The translations under genes and the position numbers were made by a program. From IMG/VR virus record IMGVR_UViG_3300023184_000045, positions 59,498-123,497 of that record: a stretch of 64,000 nucleotides of DNA; one strand, given 5' to 3'. This DNA comes from a virus. This document shows, in pieces, positions 44,801 to 52,924 of the stretch (position 1 is its first letter; every line of letters begins with the position of its first letter). A model generated the notes under the pieces. That model was not told the DNA's origin and did no database searches. It was given only the letters and a program-made list of their open reading frames with translations.

Positions 44801-47030
44801 AGCAAATAGCCAAGTTAGCGGCACAGGTTATGCATTTCCGAGTAGAGTGTTAGTAAAGTACGATGTCAATTACAGCAATCGTTGGACATTGTATCAAATG
44901 AAAGTTCTTACAAAACCTTTATTAATAAAAATACAGGGTTACAATGCAACTAATTTCTGGAACTTTGTTGATTGGTATGCAGCTGGGTACGATAGTAAAA
45001 CTTTAATAATTAATAAAATATTAGACAATTATAATCAAACATACACTACATCTTTTACCTCCGGAGAAATTGTAAGAATAAATGACAACGGCGACGGATT
45101 GTTTGGGATCTATAAAGTAAACAATTCTGGCAAATTTGATTTAATTGCACTAGAGTCGGGAAGTATACAACTTACTACTAATTTCTGGAAAGAGTTTGGA
45201 TATAGCCATTTTGACTTCGACTCTGATACATTTGACTTTAACTACTTCACAGAACTTAGATTTATCTTTAATGGATTAAAACAAGACATCTTTACCAAAG
45301 ACTTGGCAATTTACTACAATCAATTTTTATTTTATATAATTGAATATATTCTGTCAGAACAAAAAGATGTTGACTGGATATTTAAAACAAGTTTTATTTC
45401 TATACAGCATACATTAACTGGATTAATACAAACGCCTACGTATATTAAAGACAGGCAAGATCTTTATAGGCAGTACATTGAAGAAGTTAAGCCTTATAGA
45501 ACAAAAATAAAAGAATATACTTTAAATTATGCAAATTTCGAATCAATTGATACTGCTACTGTAACAGATTTTGATTTACCTGCATACTACGAACCATCAC
45601 TGGGATTGTTCCGTAGTCCCAATGGTGAAATGCCTGAAATAGATGCTAATTTGTTATTGTCTAATCCTAAGTATCAGGATTGGAACAATCACCACAAGTA
45701 TACTATTAATAGTGTTGAAATAGCCAATTCTGGTTTTGGATTTATTGTAAATCCAGACATATCAATAATTAGTACAGACACCACTGGGCATGGCGCTAAT
45801 GCTAAAGCTACAATTTTTGTTCCTGCAGGATTAACATCTGGCAATATTGCAACAGTTACAGTTACAGACGTGGGTCAAAATTATACTAGTACTCCGTTGG
45901 TGGTTGTCAATGGTACTGGTGCAACCCAAACAAGTATATCGGCAGTTGGACATCATCGCCCGGCTGTATTAAGTCCGCGAATGACTAATAAAAAGATTAG
46001 AAAAATCAACACTACAATTAAGTTTGATAGGGTGCAATATACAAGCAAAGTAGTCGACTGGACTAAGAATACTTTTTATAGTGCAGGTGCATATGTAAGT
46101 TACCAAGGGCAATGTTACAAAATTAAAGGTGATGTTACAACGTCTAATATATTTGATAGAAAACAATTTGACGTAGTTAGTGTAGAAGAGCTTACTAACG
46201 CAAATGATCGCATAATGGCATTTTATCAGCCAACTTCTGGTATGGTACCAAAAATATTGTCAAGACTAATGACCGGTTTAGATAGACCGCAGACCAACGC
46301 TAATCTTGATGCAACCACTGATACATTAATATATGGCGGCGGTTTCTCGGGTGCTGCTATCCCGGCTGGTCAGTTTGTAACTGGGCAACACTATATAATT
46401 ACAGTAGTTGGTAGTACTAATTTTACGCTAATTGGTGCAAGCTCTAATAAAATTGGATTGAGATTTACAGCAACAGGCCCTGGCGCAGGTACAGGATCTG
46501 CTGCAATATCTATTACTACAGATCAGTTTGGTAATGTAGCAGGTGTTAGCCCGGAAAATATTTCTGTTTACGGTGGTGCATTTGTTTCTGAAACGTTTAG
46601 CCATGCACCAGAAGAACTATTGCCGGGGATAACCTATGACTCACTTGGAATACGTGTATTGGCAACAAACGGAAATGGGTACCACCAACTTAAAGACATG
46701 TTAGATGCCACTATTGTGCGTCTAATAGAAACATCAAGGAACACAACGATAACAAGAGACTTAAAAGTTGACGATTTAACAATAACAGTGGCCGATGCAA
46801 CCCTGTTGTTTAGCCCAAATCCGATAAACATAATTCCGGGTAAATTGTTTATCAATGGCGAAGAAATCCACTACTATACAAAATCTGGTAATACATTGGG
46901 GCAATTACGACGCGGGGTCGGCGGTACAGGCACACCGCTAGTGCATTTATCTGGCTCGGCTGTCGAAAATGCCAATGTTTTAACAAATAATCCCGACGGG
47001 AAAACAGGTACTCCGCCTGATTTATCTTAA
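35892..47030 (+). CDS. Giant baseplate-associated structural protein (3712 aa)
   Basis: The largest gene in the window, located where T4 has gene 7. The N-terminus reads NFLPDIFKTDINKKFLGATI and SSLTNPSDNFILEPTDTRQN. At about 170-250 there is a cupredoxin-like segment (PTITLVRGTTYQFVVDQVGH, then PLWIQT...). At about 2260-2540 lies a YHYH-type domain: GLPYHAYG, GFCLNGVPIYSP, HSKIIGFASDGYPIYGPYGY and YCITPDYPNGTYAYF. Near 3495-3540 is the small shared module (TGQHYIITVVGSTNFTLIGA), and another version lies near 2935-2985. The C-terminus has FINGEEIHYYTKSGNTLGQL, a beta domain common at the end of phage structural proteins. The rest is long alternating beta and helix segments with no catalytic motif seen. 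I infer a wedge or baseplate-periphery protein that replaces the function of gp7 and its partners. Confidence 0.8.
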   Translation: MATRKTLNFLPDIFKTDINKKFLGATIDQLVSEAEISKLNGLVGRKFSSLTNPSDNFILEPTDTRQNYQFEPAVIVNNESNGIELYGDYQALIEKISYYGGITDNHNRLFESEYYSYNPRIDLDKFVNYTRYFWLPNGPDTVTVSSGVDGAPKAFNFTRNDQGNSVVVNVNDGNSVPNPTITLVRGTTYQFVVDQVGHPLWIQTEIGTDGKKDFDSAVSTRDIYGIDNNGTDNGIITLEVPERDSQDYYFKMPILDFVDYSVSIPFSEIDGQYWNQPGDSVGDIDGDPTYPDRRYVIFTSTSTNNNDWINFNGATVPVEKRHGLWQITIDATSKIKLEFIRNIPIGYRVRINHGDAYTGYEFFKNSSGNLVQSPPITAPLSTLYYQDQDNELIYGKIVIVDRPGETIDVTTDIIGQKNYTSFNGVVFTNGLKIKFDDTIFPVSYRGVEYIVEGVGISISLIKFSDLDPVESIIDTASIPFDTDFFDSIEFEKSILTYVTNHDYIVMNRQSIDLNAWVRTNRWYHEDVIRLTAEYNKTTLVVDPASRAKRPIIEFEPNLQLFNSGKFFTGVIDRIDTNLIGNLITDAFLTINDKLVSDFAGSGSLKYKEGQLTIFPNDINSEVRRRIYRVSFKNQSAATSFAGTLTGTISTVGGSRRASGIGTSFLAAGIQVGTLLYNSSNNNYIGKVLMVLSNTDLLLDNNVAQTYTEVTVKYNYPRIALEPQIVVAPDHVVVARTGSNKNRSYWFDGSNWIKAQLKTSFNQPILFDLVDKNDISLSNQVMYPTSTFAGTEIFSYVVGSSTTDSVLGFSLKYSGIGNSVSDINFKNNFDSDTFTYKPYDYVTKNISDVGYLRKNVSNTEYKLLNSWNTVAEESKQYQHMSDKADGTTNYFEIDILPDTVLDQPNVKVFVNNKMIATADFELVTIGIRHAVHIKTTLILNDKIDILVFNRSNTSELGYYQIPGNLEFNAQNILLTTLTLGQIKGHWDEIGKNTNGLIGDPLATNNLRDLNTQLQSGSILQHSSPLLYPSLFLLDSQVNFINGVELARKDYSRFKNKFLELCTTTVGLSPADPAAGVDKILKIINGVKNQTFAWHYSDMIPWGGNFVTDTYKIINAQKTIYTLNNIYNAIGDNIYPDNGVSNKAVLVYLNSTQLTIGVDYTITAGNPYITLDSTVTLVEGDILTIKGYKNTDGSYVPETPTKLGMYPKFIPEKILDNSYRTPIYVIQGHDGSLTPTFGDLRDDYLLELEKRIFNNLKVEYNAELFDMIAATPGKFRASDYSRLEFNQVLNSEFLKWIGTNQLDAGANNYFLSNDEFSWNYNQTVDSFDGGELPGYWRGIYRYFYDTERPNTHPWEMLGITVKPFWWESYYGVAPYASTNSAMWTDISLGYIKGDLKTNINYVRPGLLAHLPIDTNGDLVSPLQAKLVGSFNGSAFSQSYAIGDQGPVESAWRKTSDYVFSLNRALAVLKPAKYFGLMINTAKTTRDDLTNQFVLTENKKRVTVDSILINGETVSGSIIRASSYINWIHGYLTNLGVNAATKIRTTIDHLGVKLGYKMAGYTDKKYITALVEQYSPNSTNQSAIVPDENYIVYLNKSAPIRKAVYSAVIIRKTTTGYSVNGYNLNYPYFTVIPSQANGNFYTIESLTTRAVIYRDYQDIKLNIPYGYEFASSQELVDFLVGYGRYLTAQGFIFDTYETNLKEVKNWILSAKEFLAWTLQGWNEGSVLILSPVSYQIEFFANDGVIDEITNIQSASHILGPNFNVIRIDELSILKEPTLTTVTAITGQTIAFIELNLVQFEHALIFDNTTIFDDVIYRPELGSRQYRIKLIGSKTTNWDGSLNPSGFIYNTGSIDEWAPGYDYKKADIVSYKNQNFTAIADVSASDKFEFDKWSLTDRKITSGLVPNFAQNSSKFDNIYDIDNPNIDENFASYGRGLIGFRNRSYLEDLGMDQTSQSKFYQGFIKEKGTLKSIEALFYGSFDNITNNVTVAEDWGLRVGEYGAIKTNLGIDLILNETTFKDNPLTLTVIKDDEVPEDGVPAFRARDLISRPHDFKSPIFLNLPIAESLETDLKTAGYVNINDVDELIFDLNDYANLTTTALSNLATGYKIWVAKDFNRDWQVYKTIQTINEVNAIEYSLDNKIKITTKFDHGLQIGNVFAIRDIDSAFDGFYQVLNVETSNTLISIIDPALIPLIITTPIYGAGALFELQQSRFKTAEDRDTSITKNLWDAGDLTWIDQNDLNGWSVNQFVGLSTGIYSGPTSFWGINNGTVTIRSSGLPYHAYGTAITTATATTKHYIRSWPLRAGANVAASTPTAIGNGIIGFCLNGVPIYSPTAEAITSFDLYLTIAGFNYNLAYSNFGSYEIDTAGGTSLADGTYLYRSFSFRSAWENGQGGVSPRESGYNVPDVLSIPYYNGDLLHSDGHSKIIGFASDGYPIYGPYGYAVPLNVSSAPIRMISSYRLKDLSYREPTEACDLTTYPMGIFIQDYAYSEGYGTLDAHNGRYCITPDYPNGTYAYFATIDDIGPAYPYFVGPTYYGDVPTVSNSLIGGPGIAPYGFQTISNPVWTEIKKQMPTVDINSVKGLHIFNNISKTIIARLDFIDPVKGKILGTAEADIDFITSVDPAFYNNGTDEALTINIDYNWGKQQVGKIWWDLDAVRYYDYEQGSVDYRKTNWGKFFTGSNIFVYEWVESDVLPSGYVAAGLDGIPKLADDSAYGTLYYVDSVTLTVRTKYYYWVRAKNSVGLNNKLHSVLSLEQLIANPIMQNIPYAALLNDKTIAVYNVGKYLSGNDIALHIDYSTSHNENIVHSEYELFQQGNKSAVMHPRIETKLIDSLVGTDADGQLVPDPNLLPADRLGLSNKPRQTLIVNRLKAIENIIKFVNLILVQHPVASRIFNKQNIYSDNFYAQSPYPNEYDYTVDSIVEMDYIAEISSLDFEFGKQYVISQVGNTTQEDWNIAAGTTGATYADGDIFTANSQVSGTGYAFPSRVLVKYDVNYSNRWTLYQMKVLTKPLLIKIQGYNATNFWNFVDWYAAGYDSKTLIINKILDNYNQTYTTSFTSGEIVRINDNGDGLFGIYKVNNSGKFDLIALESGSIQLTTNFWKEFGYSHFDFDSDTFDFNYFTELRFIFNGLKQDIFTKDLAIYYNQFLFYIIEYILSEQKDVDWIFKTSFISIQHTLTGLIQTPTYIKDRQDLYRQYIEEVKPYRTKIKEYTLNYANFESIDTATVTDFDLPAYYEPSLGLFRSPNGEMPEIDANLLLSNPKYQDWNNHHKYTINSVEIANSGFGFIVNPDISIISTDTTGHGANAKATIFVPAGLTSGNIATVTVTDVGQNYTSTPLVVVNGTGATQTSISAVGHHRPAVLSPRMTNKKIRKINTTIKFDRVQYTSKVVDWTKNTFYSAGAYVSYQGQCYKIKGDVTTSNIFDRKQFDVVSVEELTNANDRIMAFYQPTSGMVPKILSRLMTGLDRPQTNANLDATTDTLIYGGGFSGAAIPAGQFVTGQHYIITVVGSTNFTLIGASSNKIGLRFTATGPGAGTGSAAISITTDQFGNVAGVSPENISVYGGAFVSETFSHAPEELLPGITYDSLGIRVLATNGNGYHQLKDMLDATIVRLIETSRNTTITRDLKVDDLTITVADATLLFSPNPINIIPGKLFINGEEIHYYTKSGNTLGQLRRGVGGTGTPLVHLSGSAVENANVLTNNPDGKTGTPPDLS

Positions 47031-47056
47031 TTGAGTTTATAAACCACAAAAATAAT

Positions 47057-47212
47057 ATGATAAATAATGATAATACCCAGTCTGAATCGGACAATTTAAA
47101 CAAGCCTGAGAAGGTTGAAAAGCCAGATGAACATCCTGGCATAGCTGTACAAGGATTTTTAAAGATCTTTGATCCAGAATCTGGTGAAGTTTTAGCCCAA
47201 GGGCGAGCTTAA
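47057..47212 (+). CDS. Small protein, truncated relative of the next gene's N-terminus
   Basis: 51 aa. The C-terminal half, HPGIAVQGFLKIFDPESGEV, then LAQGRA, resembles the N-terminus of the next protein (PSIQGFIKISDVTDSNCPVV, then LVEKKNA). The first half is acidic and polar. It has no strong ribosome-binding site, but the spacing to its neighbours (26 bp and 16 bp) and the similarity support a real gene. A GATAAATA octamer overlaps its start codon. Small proteins with the G-x-x-x-I-x-D-x-x-(S/T)-G-E-V-L pattern occur beside structural genes in T4-like phages. The function is unknown. Confidence 0.6.
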   Translation: MINNDNTQSESDNLNKPEKVEKPDEHPGIAVQGFLKIFDPESGEVLAQGRA

Positions 47213-47228
47213 AATTTAAAGGGCAGAG

Positions 47229-47855
47229 ATGCAAACACAAGAAAAACTACAACCAAGTATACAAGGATTCATTAAAATATCTGACGTTACAGATAGTAAT
47301 TGTCCCGTTGTTTTAGTTGAAAAGAAAAATGCTATTCACTATGAAAATATCAGTGAAGCATTGGCAATGAGCCTGGCCAACAAAGCTAGTAATTTTATTT
47401 CTGAAATGCATTTTGGGAATGGTGGTACTACTGTAGATCAGACAGGTATAATAACTTATTTGCCTACTAACGTAAACACACAAAATTCAGATTTATACAA
47501 TCCGACGTTTTTTAAATGTGTTGACGATCTAGATCCAATTAACACCGACCCGCTAAGAAACAAAATGGAAATTCGTCATATCCCAGGAACAGTATACACT
47601 GACATCTTAGTTACATGTCTATTAGATTACGGCGAGCCAGCAGGTCAGTCGGCATTTGATAATACAGCATATACTACAGATCAATATGCATTTGACGAAC
47701 TAGGACTTAAAGGGTGGAGCGCAACAGGAACAGGATTAGGAAAACTATTAACTCACGTTATTTTCCACCCTGTGCAAAAATCATTGAATAGATTGATTCA
47801 AATTGAATATACAGTAAGAATACAATCATTAACTAACTTAACAGGGGCGGCTTAA
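47229..47855 (+). CDS. Conserved-looking virion structural protein
   Basis: 208 aa. It starts with QGFIKISDVTDSNCPVVLVE, followed by AIHYENISEALAMSLANKAS, and continues with FGNGGTTVDQTGIITYLPTN. As I recall, the IHYEN(I/M)SEALA pattern is common in marine T4-like phages next to baseplate genes. The C-terminus is beta-rich (LLTHVIFHPVQKSLNRLIQI, EYTVRIQSL). It is likely a baseplate or tail component expressed in the same transcript as the giant upstream gene. No T4 counterpart is obvious. Confidence 0.75.
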   Translation: MQTQEKLQPSIQGFIKISDVTDSNCPVVLVEKKNAIHYENISEALAMSLANKASNFISEMHFGNGGTTVDQTGIITYLPTNVNTQNSDLYNPTFFKCVDDLDPINTDPLRNKMEIRHIPGTVYTDILVTCLLDYGEPAGQSAFDNTAYTTDQYAFDELGLKGWSATGTGLGKLLTHVIFHPVQKSLNRLIQIEYTVRIQSLTNLTGAA

Positions 47856-47906
47856 TTATGTATTTGAATAAATGGTTAAATACTAATAACTTGGAGTTAA
47901 CATCGT

Positions 47907-49118
47907 ATGGCATATAATATAAACAAATCAAATGGCGATTTGTTATCTATCGTTGAGGATGGCACGGCCGACATAAACACTTCTAGTATTGCACTAATAG
48001 GCAAGAATTTCCCTGGCTATGGAGAATACTTTAACGAAAATTTGATACACATAGTAGAAAATTTTGCAAATGACGCTTCTCCTGCTAATCAATTAACAGG
48101 TCAACTTTGGTACCAAACAAGCACAGAACAATTAAAAATTTGGAGTGGTACCAGCTGGGTATCGGCAGGCCGTCCTAATATTGTCAATGATACAATTAGT
48201 GTCACGCCGCATTACTTAACATTTGTAGATGGCTATGGCGGCACGCCTGATTTTAAAGTTGCTTCGACTAAAGGTATAACTTACATACCTAGTACCGGAA
48301 ACGTGGGAATTGGCATTGCTTCTGCAACGTCTAGATTGACAGTTAGTACAAATTCTGGCGCTACAGTATCTGCTGCAACGCCAAATACAAATACAACCGT
48401 ACATGTACACGGAGAAAACGGAAAAAATCAAACAGTATTATTTGAATCCTATGGTGGCACCGGTATTGCTTATAATCAGGCCAATGCATCATCATTGGTA
48501 TTTCGCAGAAACAACGGAACTGGTGTTTCGCTAGAAGCCGTTCAAAATAACGATATACTAGGAGTAGTGTCTGCACAAGGATACAACGGAACAGCACCGA
48601 CAACTATTCGTGCTGGTATTGTTTTTAGTGCTACAGAAACATGGACCGCTGGGGCAAATGGTACAAAAATAGTTTTTCAAACTACTCCAAATGCCTACGT
48701 TGCTAGTGCTAACGCAATGAGCATATTGGGTAACAAAACTGTAGAATGCTATGGTAATGTTAATGTTGTTGGATCAATTAATGCCGCTGGGTCAATTAAT
48801 GCCGCCGGCGATATTACTGCATTCTATACGTCAGATGCTAGACTTAAAACCAATGTACACACAATTGAAAATGCATTAGCTAAGACCGTTGCTATCAATG
48901 GCGTTACATTCAATTGGAATGAGCTAGCAATTGATAAAGATCAAACAGTCAGAGAAGCCGGTGTACTAGCGCAAGACCTACAGGCAGTATTGCCCGAAGC
49001 AGTTGGCGAAAGAGCCGACGGCTTTTTAGCTGTTAGATATGAAAAAATTGTACCGCTATTAATTGAAGCAATTAAAGAACTCAAATTGGAAATTGATGCT
49101 CTTAAGAAAAATATTTAA
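47907..49118 (+). CDS. Tail fibre with S74 intramolecular chaperone domain
   Basis: 403 aa. The N-terminus (INKSNGDLLSIVEDGTADIN, then FPGYGEYFNENLIHIVENFA, followed by NQLTGQLWYQTSTEQLKIW) is a common attachment-type domain of T4-like virus fibres. The middle is a beta shaft containing GNVGIGIASATSRLTVSTNS. The C-terminal domain from about residue 308 is an intramolecular chaperone/peptidase S74 domain: SDARLKTNVHTIENALAKT, then GVTFNWNEL, REAGVLAQDLQAVLPEAVGE and VRYEKIVPLLIEAIKELK. The self-cleavage site is expected just before Ser309, with Lys314 as the partner residue, which would release the chaperone after trimer folding. The last 20 residues are a coiled coil. Confidence 0.9.
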   Translation: MAYNINKSNGDLLSIVEDGTADINTSSIALIGKNFPGYGEYFNENLIHIVENFANDASPANQLTGQLWYQTSTEQLKIWSGTSWVSAGRPNIVNDTISVTPHYLTFVDGYGGTPDFKVASTKGITYIPSTGNVGIGIASATSRLTVSTNSGATVSAATPNTNTTVHVHGENGKNQTVLFESYGGTGIAYNQANASSLVFRRNNGTGVSLEAVQNNDILGVVSAQGYNGTAPTTIRAGIVFSATETWTAGANGTKIVFQTTPNAYVASANAMSILGNKTVECYGNVNVVGSINAAGSINAAGDITAFYTSDARLKTNVHTIENALAKTVAINGVTFNWNELAIDKDQTVREAGVLAQDLQAVLPEAVGERADGFLAVRYEKIVPLLIEAIKELKLEIDALKKNI

Positions 49119-49140
49119 AAATTGAAGTAGGGATAACACT

Positions 49141-52100
49141 GTGACTTTACCAATTTGGACTACAAATCCCAATACTCCATTATCATTGGGTAGCATACAA
49201 ACTGAATTTACTGGGGTAAACCCTATACGTCTCAGTGAGTACTATGCTACTCCGTCGGGATACGTTACTCCTGACAGGCAAGGGTATCCGTATGGAGTAG
49301 AAACTGCTATTCCGCTATTGGGAACACCACTATCGATTAGTAATTTTTACGGTGCTAGTGCAATTCCTTACGCCATCTACCCGGACAAATACATCTATAA
49401 CGAAGGCGAAGTTGTTGTCTTTACTGTTACTGCTCCGGAACCCGACGGAAATGTTTTATATTGGACAATTGAGCCAGTATATGGTTCAACTTTTGGTCAA
49501 GCAAATATCATTATTTCGCCTTTATCCTTGCCCACTGGTGGCCTAAATGCAGCATACAATCAAACTATTACTGCCACCGGCGGCATTGGTTCGTATACTT
49601 ACACATACACCAGAGGTGCTTTGCCAGCTGGGCTAACTTTGTTTAGCGGCAATGGTAGAATTGCAGGAACTCCAACGGCTGCTGGTAGCACAGTATTTTT
49701 AGTAAATGTTACAGACAGCGAGCTTAATTCAAATGTAAAAATATACACTATAGAAATAACTAATGTTGTTATTAGTCTATCGCCGGGTACCTTAGCACAA
49801 GGTTACAAGAACGTTCCGTTTACACGAACAATCACAGCAGCAGGTGGAACTTCGCCGTATGTTTTCTCAAATATTGGAAACTTGCCCGACGGTGTAACAT
49901 TAACATCAGCTACTGATACAACTGCAACGCTAGCTGGTACAACTACTAATGGCACTTATACATTTACAATTAAAGCAACTGATGCCAATAACAATTTTGG
50001 TAATGTAACATATGCATTAACAATAAACGACGTTGGTGTTACAGTTGATCCTGCAACCTTATCATCGGGTACTGTTAATATACCGTATAGCCAAGTGCTA
50101 ACAGCTACGTCTACCAATGGATCTGGACCTTACATATTCACTCTTGACGGCGGCACTACATTGCCAACTGGACTAACACTAACAGCAAACACAGGACTAC
50201 TTGGCGGAACTCCAACTGTATCTGGAACAACATCATTTACAGTTAAAGCAACAGATTCAAATAACAACTATGGCACACGACAATACTCGTTAACCATTGG
50301 TTCTGTAACTATTGCATTGTCACCGTTTACCTTGCCGGCAGCATATAGAAATGTAGCATATACACCTTTAACTTTTACAGTGTCTGGCAGCGGATCACCA
50401 CCGTTTACGTACAGCATAATATCTGGCTCGTTACCAGCTGGTATGACGTTAACTTCAAACGGCGTATTGTCTGGCACTCCATCGGCCACTGGTAGCTTCC
50501 CTGTAACTGTACGAGCACAAGATTATTATACAAACAATGGAGTTAGGGCCTATACCTTAGTGGTGGGAACGATTTCAATTGGATTTATTCCAGCATCAAT
50601 GCCCGCTGCAACTGCAAGAGTTGACTACACCCAGGCAATATTAGCCAGTGGCGGGACTGCACCTTACTCGTTTGCTATAACCAGTGGTAGTTTACCCAGT
50701 GGTTTTTCAATGGGACCAACTGGTATAATAACTGGTTCATCAAATGTACCCGTTGTTAGCAACAGTTTCACAGTAACTGTAACAGACGCTAACGGTAACA
50801 CAGCTGATAAAATTTATTCATTGTTAGTCAATGCAGTTTATATTACTATTACTCCAACAACCTTGCCCGATGGTGTCAAAACCGTAGCATATAGTCAAGC
50901 CCTTACTTCAGCTAACGGAACTGGTAATCCAGTGGTATATACTTACTCAGTTACCGCAGGGTCGTTGCCACCTGGCTTATCATTATCGTCAGGTGGCCAA
51001 TTATCTGGTACCCCAACTGTTATTGGCGGCCCGTATAGCTTCACGGTTACATCAACCGATGCAAATTTAAACTCTGGCACAAGAGCATACTCTATTGCTG
51101 TTTCTACAGACCAATGGGTAGTAGATTTAACTAGTTATAGCCTTGGATCGGCAGGCCCGGCACCGTTTGCTGCTGATGAAAATACATCACTGACATTTAC
51201 AATCACATCACCAAAAACATTAGCAGATGGTGTAGCTTCGCAATTGAGAATTATTGGACCAAAGACAACCGACGGAAGCGATGTGATATACGAAACTATT
51301 GACACGATTCGTGGTGCATACACTTACGACAATGGATTCACACAAGAATACAACATTACAGGATCTGCACTTACACTAGCAAAATGGATTGGTGCTCATT
51401 TATACAGATCAAATGAAACATTCACTGGATTGACAATTAATACAATAACATCGCAAACACGATACGGATTGTATAGAAAACCAGACGCTATGGGACTTGC
51501 ATTTTGGACATTAAAAGCCGTTGCAATGGGATGGGCTGCTGCTAGTACGGCATTGGTTTCTGCATTTATGGAAGCCTCTGAATTGGTAGGTAATAACCCC
51601 AGTAACCCGCTCCTTGACGGAACTAGATGTTTAACTTCTAGTAAAACATTTGTGTCTACAGGCGGCACAGACTTTTATGACAGAGCCGACCATACAGGCA
51701 ACACCGGAATAGCAACTGTAAACATACTGGCAGACAATCTATTAGAAGGCGAAGAATCCTTTGCGGTTGCTGTTTATTATAACAATGCTTTAGTGGCCAA
51801 TTGGGGAAGGGTAGTAGTCAACGATACATCTACACCGCCACCGGCTAACATTTATATGAGCGGTGTTGCTACTACTGCACAAAGAGGCACGATATACACT
51901 GATCAAATAATTTTGTCTGGCACAGGCACTTCACCGTTTTTGTTTAGTAAAACTGGAGGGACTCTGCCACCTGGGTTAACTTTGGGAACAGCCGACGGAA
52001 CATTGTATGGCAGACCGACTTCAATTGGTGTATTTGCTTTTACTATCCAGGTTAGAGATAACAATAACTACTATACACAAACACAATACACTATAACTGT

Positions 52101-52905
52101 TAGTGCAGCAACTATTACTGTGTCACCAAGTTCATTGCCAGCCGGTACTGCACTGTCGGTGTATAGTCAACAACTATCAGCCAGTGGCGGGGTAGGAACT
52201 TATGTTTACAGTTTATTGTCAGGCTCGTGGCCAGCTGGTGTTTCAATGTCCGGAAGCGGCCTGATATCAGGGACAATTGGGTCAACGGCAATTAGCCAAA
52301 CTCCTACAGTTAGGGTGACCGATTCGTATAGTAACACCGGTGATAAACAATATGTGTTTACAGTAAATCAATACTCTTCACCACCGCCTGTGTCACCACC
52401 GCCTGTGTCACCACCCCCGGTAACGCCACCACCTCCTGCCTATGTACCACAAAACAATTTAACTATTATTTTAACTGGGTCTGGGCAAGGATACTACGAC
52501 ATGTATACTGATAGTTTAGGTAGAACAGTTTACTATTACGATAAGTCAAATACACTGCGTGTAGGAAAGTTCTCTGTGCTTGGTCGCTTAGAAGCTACAG
52601 CTTATGTAGCAAACCCGCCAAGTGAAATTACTTGGTCTATTGCGTTTGGATCACTGCCACCTGGTATGAGTTTAGTTCCGGCTGGGTACGGATTGCTTTC
52701 AATACAAGGCACTCCTACGATAACTACATATTGCCAATACAATGGCTGCTCACCATTTAGTGCAATTTATAATCCAATGGATCATTGGGGCGGACAGGGC
52801 AATGCAGGTGTGCCGTTTACGCTTAAAGCCACTGCTGCAAACGGAGACTATGGAATTACATATTGCGCAGCCTTTGTGTATACATTTGACGGATTCCTCA
52901 CTTAA
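49141..52905 (+). CDS. Giant Ig-like adhesin with nested helical domain (1254 aa)
   Basis: GTG start with AGGGAT upstream. From about residue 120 to 640 there are six to seven He-PIG/cadherin-type Ig repeats of about 85 residues, each with a GGTxPYxF/GxLPxGLxL/GxLSGTPT/FTVxxTDxNxNxG pattern. Then a Calx-beta-type half-domain begins (about 640-720) and is interrupted by a helical insert at about 729-853 that resembles DUF4214: TLAKWIGAHLYRSNETFTG, then YGLYRKPDAMGLAFWTLKAV. After the insert the Calx-beta pattern resumes with LLEGEESFAVAVY and VVVNDTS. Two more Ig repeats, a Pro-rich linker (PPPVSPPPVSPPPVTPPPPA at about 1080-1100) and a C-terminal domain follow. Repeats of this kind usually act in cell-surface binding. 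It is probably a long side fibre or adhesin. Confidence 0.75.
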   Translation: MTLPIWTTNPNTPLSLGSIQTEFTGVNPIRLSEYYATPSGYVTPDRQGYPYGVETAIPLLGTPLSISNFYGASAIPYAIYPDKYIYNEGEVVVFTVTAPEPDGNVLYWTIEPVYGSTFGQANIIISPLSLPTGGLNAAYNQTITATGGIGSYTYTYTRGALPAGLTLFSGNGRIAGTPTAAGSTVFLVNVTDSELNSNVKIYTIEITNVVISLSPGTLAQGYKNVPFTRTITAAGGTSPYVFSNIGNLPDGVTLTSATDTTATLAGTTTNGTYTFTIKATDANNNFGNVTYALTINDVGVTVDPATLSSGTVNIPYSQVLTATSTNGSGPYIFTLDGGTTLPTGLTLTANTGLLGGTPTVSGTTSFTVKATDSNNNYGTRQYSLTIGSVTIALSPFTLPAAYRNVAYTPLTFTVSGSGSPPFTYSIISGSLPAGMTLTSNGVLSGTPSATGSFPVTVRAQDYYTNNGVRAYTLVVGTISIGFIPASMPAATARVDYTQAILASGGTAPYSFAITSGSLPSGFSMGPTGIITGSSNVPVVSNSFTVTVTDANGNTADKIYSLLVNAVYITITPTTLPDGVKTVAYSQALTSANGTGNPVVYTYSVTAGSLPPGLSLSSGGQLSGTPTVIGGPYSFTVTSTDANLNSGTRAYSIAVSTDQWVVDLTSYSLGSAGPAPFAADENTSLTFTITSPKTLADGVASQLRIIGPKTTDGSDVIYETIDTIRGAYTYDNGFTQEYNITGSALTLAKWIGAHLYRSNETFTGLTINTITSQTRYGLYRKPDAMGLAFWTLKAVAMGWAAASTALVSAFMEASELVGNNPSNPLLDGTRCLTSSKTFVSTGGTDFYDRADHTGNTGIATVNILADNLLEGEESFAVAVYYNNALVANWGRVVVNDTSTPPPANIYMSGVATTAQRGTIYTDQIILSGTGTSPFLFSKTGGTLPPGLTLGTADGTLYGRPTSIGVFAFTIQVRDNNNYYTQTQYTITVSAATITVSPSSLPAGTALSVYSQQLSASGGVGTYVYSLLSGSWPAGVSMSGSGLISGTIGSTAISQTPTVRVTDSYSNTGDKQYVFTVNQYSSPPPVSPPPVSPPPVTPPPPAYVPQNNLTIILTGSGQGYYDMYTDSLGRTVYYYDKSNTLRVGKFSVLGRLEATAYVANPPSEITWSIAFGSLPPGMSLVPAGYGLLSIQGTPTITTYCQYNGCSPFSAIYNPMDHWGGQGNAGVPFTLKATAANGDYGITYCAAFVYTFDGFLT

Positions 52906-52924
52906 TTAAAGTATAAGTATTACT

